Shown: positions 58,688 through 64,000 of the stretch, in pieces
Layout of the letters: every line of letters starts with the position of its first letter
Numbering within the stretch: the first letter of the stretch is position 1
Assembly (NCBI GenBank): GCA_029204225.1
Contig: CM055098.1
Location: 54,878,282-54,942,281, forward strand
Length of the DNA: 64,000 bases
Direction of reading: 5' to 3'
Source: Diphasiastrum complanatum
Taxonomy: Eukaryota; Streptophyta; Lycopodiopsida; Lycopodiales; Lycopodiaceae
The notes under the pieces: model-generated
What the model saw: only the letters and a program-made list of their open reading frames with translations
Databases searched by the model: none
Told to the model about the DNA's origin: nothing
Made by a program: the position numbers and the translations under genes

Positions 58688-60602
58688 ATGAATTCTCGAT
58701 CTGAAGGTAGTGAAATCGTAACAGTGACTCCTGGAAAGTCTATCAACAAAGGAAGGCTTCACCAGGCAAAATGTGGTGGTGGCCCCGAATTTCCAGAGAT
58801 ACTCCAGTTAAGTGACAATCATAAATTGTATATCCTGAAGTAATCCTTTACAGTAGATATTTTATATATTCCTGGATGTGCTTCTTACTGTAAAATTTAG
58901 TGATTGTAACAGATGTCTGCTAACTGTCAGAAGTATGATAGGCTCATGTATAAGCACTGACCACCAGCTTGACCATTCTGTCCATATGGTAGCAACTGGA
59001 AAAAAGAAGACTGTTGTTTGTGTGATACTGCCAAATTACTGTTATTAGCTGCAAAATATGCCCTCTTACATAATAAGGCCTTTCTTTGATCTTGTGCATG
59101 TTGTCAATTTTGGATCCCTTAGGCTTTAGCGATAAAGTGATTTGCTTGTAGAACATATTCGCCTTTATAATGAATTGGTGAGCAAATAGAGATGCTGCTT
59201 ATATCTAACTAAACGCTGACATGTTTTTGAGGAAGTTTGCAGGCAGAAGAAAAGGTGCAGTCAGCGATCTTTAGGTGGCCAAGGTGGGAAGGGCCTTCGG
59301 CACTTCAGCCTCAAAGGTCAGTAACTCTAGGAATTTGTCTGAATAGAGCAAGATCATAATGCGTTATATTGATGTCAATGAAAGATTGTTTAAAGAGACA
59401 GTTCCTGTTTTCCACCATAAATATTTGATTTTCCAGCATATGTTGGGGGCAAAAAGGCTTGCTGAAAACCCATATGTTGTTTTGATTGTTGAATGATGTC
59501 TACTTCAAGGACTTTTATGTGGTTGATATTTATCCATAGAGTGATCAAAATCTTGAATCAGAATAATCAAAGAAGGTATGCCGTAGGCAGAACATGAACC
59601 CGAACCAGCTTCTACATGACTTCTACTTTGTACTGGACTATTCTGGAGAACATTCAGCTGAGTGAAAAGGAGGTACATAGTAGCCTGCTTGATAGTTTGT
59701 CAGTAAAGTAAAAACGAATCACATATGACTGGAATTTGATTCCACTCAGCCAAACATAAGGCATACAAGAAATTCTTCTTTTGGGAAAACTGAAGCTAAG
59801 CTGATTAAGCTAACAGCTATTTTTTTATTTATCAGCTTGTAATTTTGGAACGACGTCTTTTATAAGAACCATTAGACAAAAATGTGTCTCTGCATAAGCT
59901 TTACGAATCTGAAATCATCCAGGTGAACCTTGCTCATACTTCATCTAGATATTTATGTGCCTCATGGCATGAATGTTGTGTATAGTAATTTATCTCCTTT
60001 GTTCTGAGGGCATTCAAGGGTATTTTGATTATCTCGTTTCAGGATTTTACACCATAAAAACCATTTCATGTTAACAAAGGAATGAGAAACTCTTGCCCAT
60101 AACTATTAAAAGCTTAAAGCACCTTACTATGATTGATAGGCTAATCTGCCTTTACTCATTCCTCTTGTTCGCAGAAATTAGGGAACGAATCCTGGAGAAT
60201 CTAATGCTTAGCATTTATAAATTGCCAATTAATGAATTGTTTGTGTGCTTCAACAAACTTTTTGGAACCTTAACACTTTGTGCTTCACTTGTTAGGGTTG
60301 CCACATGAATGCATGTGACAAGTTACTCTTTAGATACTTGTATAGTGCATCTTCAGTGCAAGTGTAACCATTTTTTGTTCATGCAGTGTGTGAGAAGGTT
60401 AGGAGTAAAGGTCGGACAACTTACAATGAGGTGAGCTACTGATCTCAATTGATCTTCTTATTTGCTCCTCAGTTGTACTTTTCCAGGGGACATGGAATTT
60501 GGATGCGTGACTGTTTTATTTCATGTGTGACTTTGTACCTTAGTCATCTAGGCCCTGGTAAGTGCTCAGGAGAAACGTGTTCTTTATGATACATGGATAT
60601 GT

Positions 60603-60656
<54 letters not shown>

Positions 60657-62787
60657 GCCTAAAAAGCACACAAAGAAATTTTTTTGAAGAAAAGCAGCTC
60701 CCAAAACAACATTAAAGGGATCATTGCAACTCAAAATTTGGTCGGATATTTTAAAGTTTCAATTCAGTGTGGCCGCTTTCACAAGGGCCTCGTGTCAACA
60801 AAAACACCACAGGAATTTTTTTATAGAAAAGTAACTCCCAAAACAACAGTTAAGGGATTGTAGTAACTCATAAGGGACCCTTATGTTTTAAATGGACCAA
60901 TGGGAAAATTCCATATTGAATTAAGGACTCGCCCGGTGGAAACGCCCCCCTGTCAGAAACCTGATATTTCCATTTTATCATATCAATTGTGCAGATTTGT
61001 TTATAGCTAGCTCTATCCATTGAAAAGAAATTCCAACACTTTTCAGTATAGTCTTTGTATTATTCCGGTTATTTAAGGAAGTTCTTTCTGTTCAATTAAG
61101 TTACTGAAACAAGTTTTGATTCATATAGTTCTGCCCAAAAAATAGCCTCCTGTTCAAGAAAGAAGATAGAAAAAATTAAGTGAGGATCTCTGGATTCATT
61201 AGAGGTCATTGACATTTTTGTCTTGTTCTAATCTTTGCGATGAATGCCAGGTAGCAGATGAACTAGTTGCAGAGTTTGCCAGCCCACAGAATGCCAATGT
61301 TTCTCCTGATCAGGTGTGCCGTCTGTCATTATCTCTGTCCTCTTGCATCAATCTCCAAACAGAGTTTTTTCTGCTGAGCCTAAGGTGAACTAAGTGAATG
61401 ATTTGTATATCAGCATCAATATGACGACAAAAACATCCGACGCCGTGTTTACGATGCATTGAATGTCCTCATGGCGATGGAAATCATCTTTAAGGACAAG
61501 AAGTGTATACAATGGAAGGGTCTTCCAAGCACTAATGTTGCTAATATTGAGGAGCTGAAGGTAGGAGTTTGATAAGTTTTTCATCTTTCAATTACTTTCA
61601 CCTACTCATGGCAAGATTATGATTGTGACCCACAAACCTCTTTCAAAGCTTGACATTATCAGTGCATTTTGTAGTCTGCAATGATGCAACTGGAAGCCAG
61701 AATTGCGAGAAAGGCAACATACATAAATGAGCTGGAAGAGCAGGTGATTTAGATAATATCAGCAAACACATTCACGATTTTGAAATCTATGTACTAACAA
61801 TGGATATTTTTTTGTCTAACTTGTTAGACATTCTTGTATGGAGCTGATAGAACATTGAATCCAACCTCTTAAAGTCATCATTGTACCTTTTTGGCATGCT
61901 TGGACCTCGCTTTTGGCTTTCTTTCCTAGATGAGCTATTTCATTTGTATGACAAAGCAGAGATTACATTTTTGTGATGAAGATCTTAGGTCTTGAGAACC
62001 TTGTACAAAGGAACAAGAGGATATATAATAGCTGTGGACAATTTCCTGCGGGTGGTATTGCCCTCCCCTTCATTCTGGTGCAGGTACTGATAAAACAGAA
62101 ATACATGCAGCTGGCAGTTCTCGAACCCCCCCCCAAAAAAAAAAAAACAAAACAAACAAACAAACAAACAAACCCATCCAAGCAACTAAGGACGAAAGAC
62201 TAATTATATCACACAATCTTTGCTTACTTCACATCTAGCTAATATAAGATCCAATTCATCCAATATTTCATGCGGCTTGCAGACACAGCCACATGCAACA
62301 GTGGAAATAGAGATATCTGAGGATATGCAGGTGGTGCATTTTGAGTTTAATAGGTTTGGTTCTCTCTTTCCATGATCTTAGCAGGTTTTAAAGTATTGAA
62401 ATGTCTGTTTTCCTTTTGTACGATCTTTACACTCCCCCTTTTTTATCTTTCAAAAATGATAATTAGGGAGAGGTCTGCTATCACATATTTGTAGAGCTTG
62501 ACTTTTTCTGTTTATTGTAAATGTGCAGCACACCCTTTGAGCTACATGATGATACGTATGTGCTAAAGGCCATGAGCTCTACTGATAAGACAATAGCCAG
62601 TTATGCAGATATGGAAATTCGAAAGCCCACCTTTGATATTAATGAGCCTTTAGAATCTCCTTACAATTCAATAAGTAGTTCTGCAACTTTGTACAGTATG
62701 CCAGATGCAGCTGTTGTAACCACCACTACATCCCCACCGTTTCCAACAACTCTGAAATCACATTTAAAACAAGAGAATAACCTGTAG
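58688..62787 (+). CDS. DPB: DP transcription factor (E2F dimerisation partner)
   Basis: Partner of E2F proteins in binding promoters of S-phase genes, in the nucleus. Coding exons: 58688-~58737 (N-terminus, [16 protein letters not shown], donor uncertain), 59243-59316, 60387-60430, 61251-61313, 61414-61560, 61675-61743, 61982-62083, 62283-62353, 62529-62787 (TAG). Phases fit throughout, giving about 292 residues (Arabidopsis DPa 292, DPb 385). Winged helix: [32 protein letters not shown], then [19 protein letters not shown] with the RRxYD contact motif, ending IQWKGLP. Dimerisation part: [48 protein letters not shown]. Upstream, exon sequence from 58570 is open but has no ATG, so 58688 is taken as start. 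The leader intron is about 1.5 kb. The gene looks intact and closest to the DPb type. Confidence 0.92.
60603..60654. repeat. (CT)n microsatellite in DP intron
   Basis: About 26 CT units in the intron after the exon ending at 60430. Confidence 0.95.
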
Positions 62788-62917
62788 TACAAGCTGTGGT
62801 TGGGGTGACTGGTGATGAATACATTGAAGTGATTGCTGGAGAGCTCTATAGCTGTTCTTCGTCATATGTGCATTGACTTTTATGTGATGAGTGCACCCAT
62901 TCAAGTTTCCTGCAAAC

Positions 62918-62920
<3 letters not shown>

Positions 62921-62953
<33 letters not shown>
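62921..62953. repeat. (CT)n microsatellite downstream of DP
   Basis: About 16 CT units 134 bp past the stop codon, probably in the 3' UTR or just beyond it. Confidence 0.95.
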
Positions 62954-62958
<5 letters not shown>

Positions 62959-63477
62959 GACAGTGTTAATGTTGCAAACCTCAGTTCACATCCTCTGATG
63001 TCAAAGAAGTTTCAACTTGAAATTTTGATGTAGATTGGGGTGTCAGGAAATTCAGTGCTTGTCAAATCACTTGCTGCAATAATTCATTATACCACAATGG
63101 GTAATATGCAACAAATTCTTTCAAGACCCAAGTAGTCAAGCAGTGCTGGTTGGCTAAGATTTCTGTTGATTGAATCCTATAATCATTGTTTTAAGATGCA
63201 AATTTTTTCTAAGCCGTATTTTATGACTTCATTGACTACTCAAACTTAGTTTTGTGAATCTGGATATATTCCAATCTGACAAATAGATATTTAATGATGG
63301 GCAGTAAGCAACGACATTGCTGATATTGTGCAATGATTGCACAAGGCACTAGAAATGTAGTTGTAGAAACATGGTATGTTGTTGATTTTAGAAATTAAGC
63401 ATTTGATTTTGATGGCCTTTTGTGAAATACCTTTTACTAACTTTTCTAAATCGTTTTGTACATGTCTTTAACCTAGT
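62954..63477. other. Intergenic, nothing recognised
   Basis: AT-rich sequence between the DP gene and the next coding fragment. No gene, RNA or element signal. Confidence 0.4.
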
Positions 63478-63479
63478 CC

Positions 63480-64000
63480 ATGTGGAGCTGGCTAAAAAGA
63501 TGTCATTCATCACATGTGGCAAATGGTCTGCCACTATTACGGCATGATGAGATAGATCAAGACATTATTAAATGTAGGGCTTTGATGATATTTGAGCTCA
63601 ATCCTAAGTTGCATGGATTGTGGCATGATGATTTTATTCCTATTAATGTTTTTTTTTCATTCCATGGAAGAGATTATGAGGTTCAAATATCCAACATGAA
63701 GCAGTGGGCTTGGACTTTTTGTTTGGTGCCACGTGAAAAAGAGAGAAGCTCTCTTTCCATATGGAGGAAAACATTACAAGTACTCAAAATGGAAAGATCT
63801 TTGGCCAGATTATCCTAGGATGAAGGCATATGCACTTTACGAGGATCCACGTGTTCCAGTCAAACATATGCGTGTTATAGTAGGGGATGTTATTGATGGA
63901 AATGTAGCTGGTTACATTAACAGTTCGTGCAAGTCTAAAGAGCTAACAAATATGGAAGGGAGATTGGAACCTGGGAATGGTCCATGGATGGAAGATGGAG
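63480..64000 (+). pseudogene. Unidentified coding fragment, runs off window
   Basis: Open from ATG 63480 (LPLLRHDEIDQDIIKCRALM, FELNPKLHGLWHDDFI) to about 63760, then one frame over (FPYGGKHYKYSKWKDLWPDY, MKAYALYEDPRVPVKHMRVI, GDVIDGNVAGYINSSCKSK) to the window end. The GNVAGYINSS block loosely recalls the N-H-S/C segment of SET-domain methyltransferases, but the rest is not recognised and this is weak. The frameshift near 63755 suggests a pseudogene unless an intron is hidden. Confidence 0.35.

Overview
This window is nuclear DNA of a land plant. Two spliced host genes belong to typical plant families, all introns use GT-AG borders, and most of the rest is decayed plant LTR retrotransposons (Ty1/copia and Ty3/gypsy) with tRNA-primed binding sites, a LINE remnant, a MULE-type fragment and SINE-like copies. 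Very long TE-filled introns and many (CT)n tracts would fit a large genome such as that of a fern or another non-seed plant, but this placement is inference only.

Layout. 1-8.4 kb: a copia LTR with its primer-binding site fused to a gypsy integrase; then an unidentified intron-bearing gene fragment split by a solo LTR with intact 5-bp target duplications; then a truncated gypsy element (LTR end, tRNA-Asp-type PBS, repeat-rich leader, broken gag). 8.4-15.1 kb: two minus-strand copia remnants, one lacking the pre-integrase zinc-binding region, the other lacking reverse transcriptase. 15.1-19.6 kb: a second copy of the gypsy family with a seven-copy leader repeat, gag only, and an LTR carrying a 121-bp (CT)n tract. 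19.6-23.8 kb: unidentified minus-strand coding fragments and AT-rich DNA.

23.8-35.2 kb (minus): a complete-looking seven-coding-exon ArfGAP-C2 gene (AGD12/13 type, 307 residues). Its fifth intron is about 8.8 kb and holds two gypsy remnants in opposite orientations and an LTR-like block. 35.2-43.8 kb: gene upstream region, a SINE-like copy, a 44-bp perfect palindrome, and nested minus-strand copia remnants including a full 1,091-bp LTR. 43.9-45.5 kb: an unusual chain of nested palindromes that ends in a 55-bp tandem hairpin array; I regard this as the most novel structure here. 46.7-47.9 kb: MULE-type transposase/SWIM fragment. 48.1-54.1 kb: a plus-strand copia element, of the same family as the minus copy at 40.3-43.8 kb, inserted into another copia gag. 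54.1-54.7 kb: LINE zf-RVT remnant.

56.8-62.8 kb (plus): a DP (E2F dimerisation partner) transcription factor gene with nine inferred coding exons and a CT-rich 5' UTR. 63.5-64.0 kb: an unidentified coding fragment running off the window.

Only the ArfGAP and DP genes look functional. The first would act on Arf GTPases and membranes, the second with E2F in S-phase gene control. They are neighbours only by position. All transposon reading frames carry stops, frameshifts or deletions, many of a kind expected from cytosine deamination.
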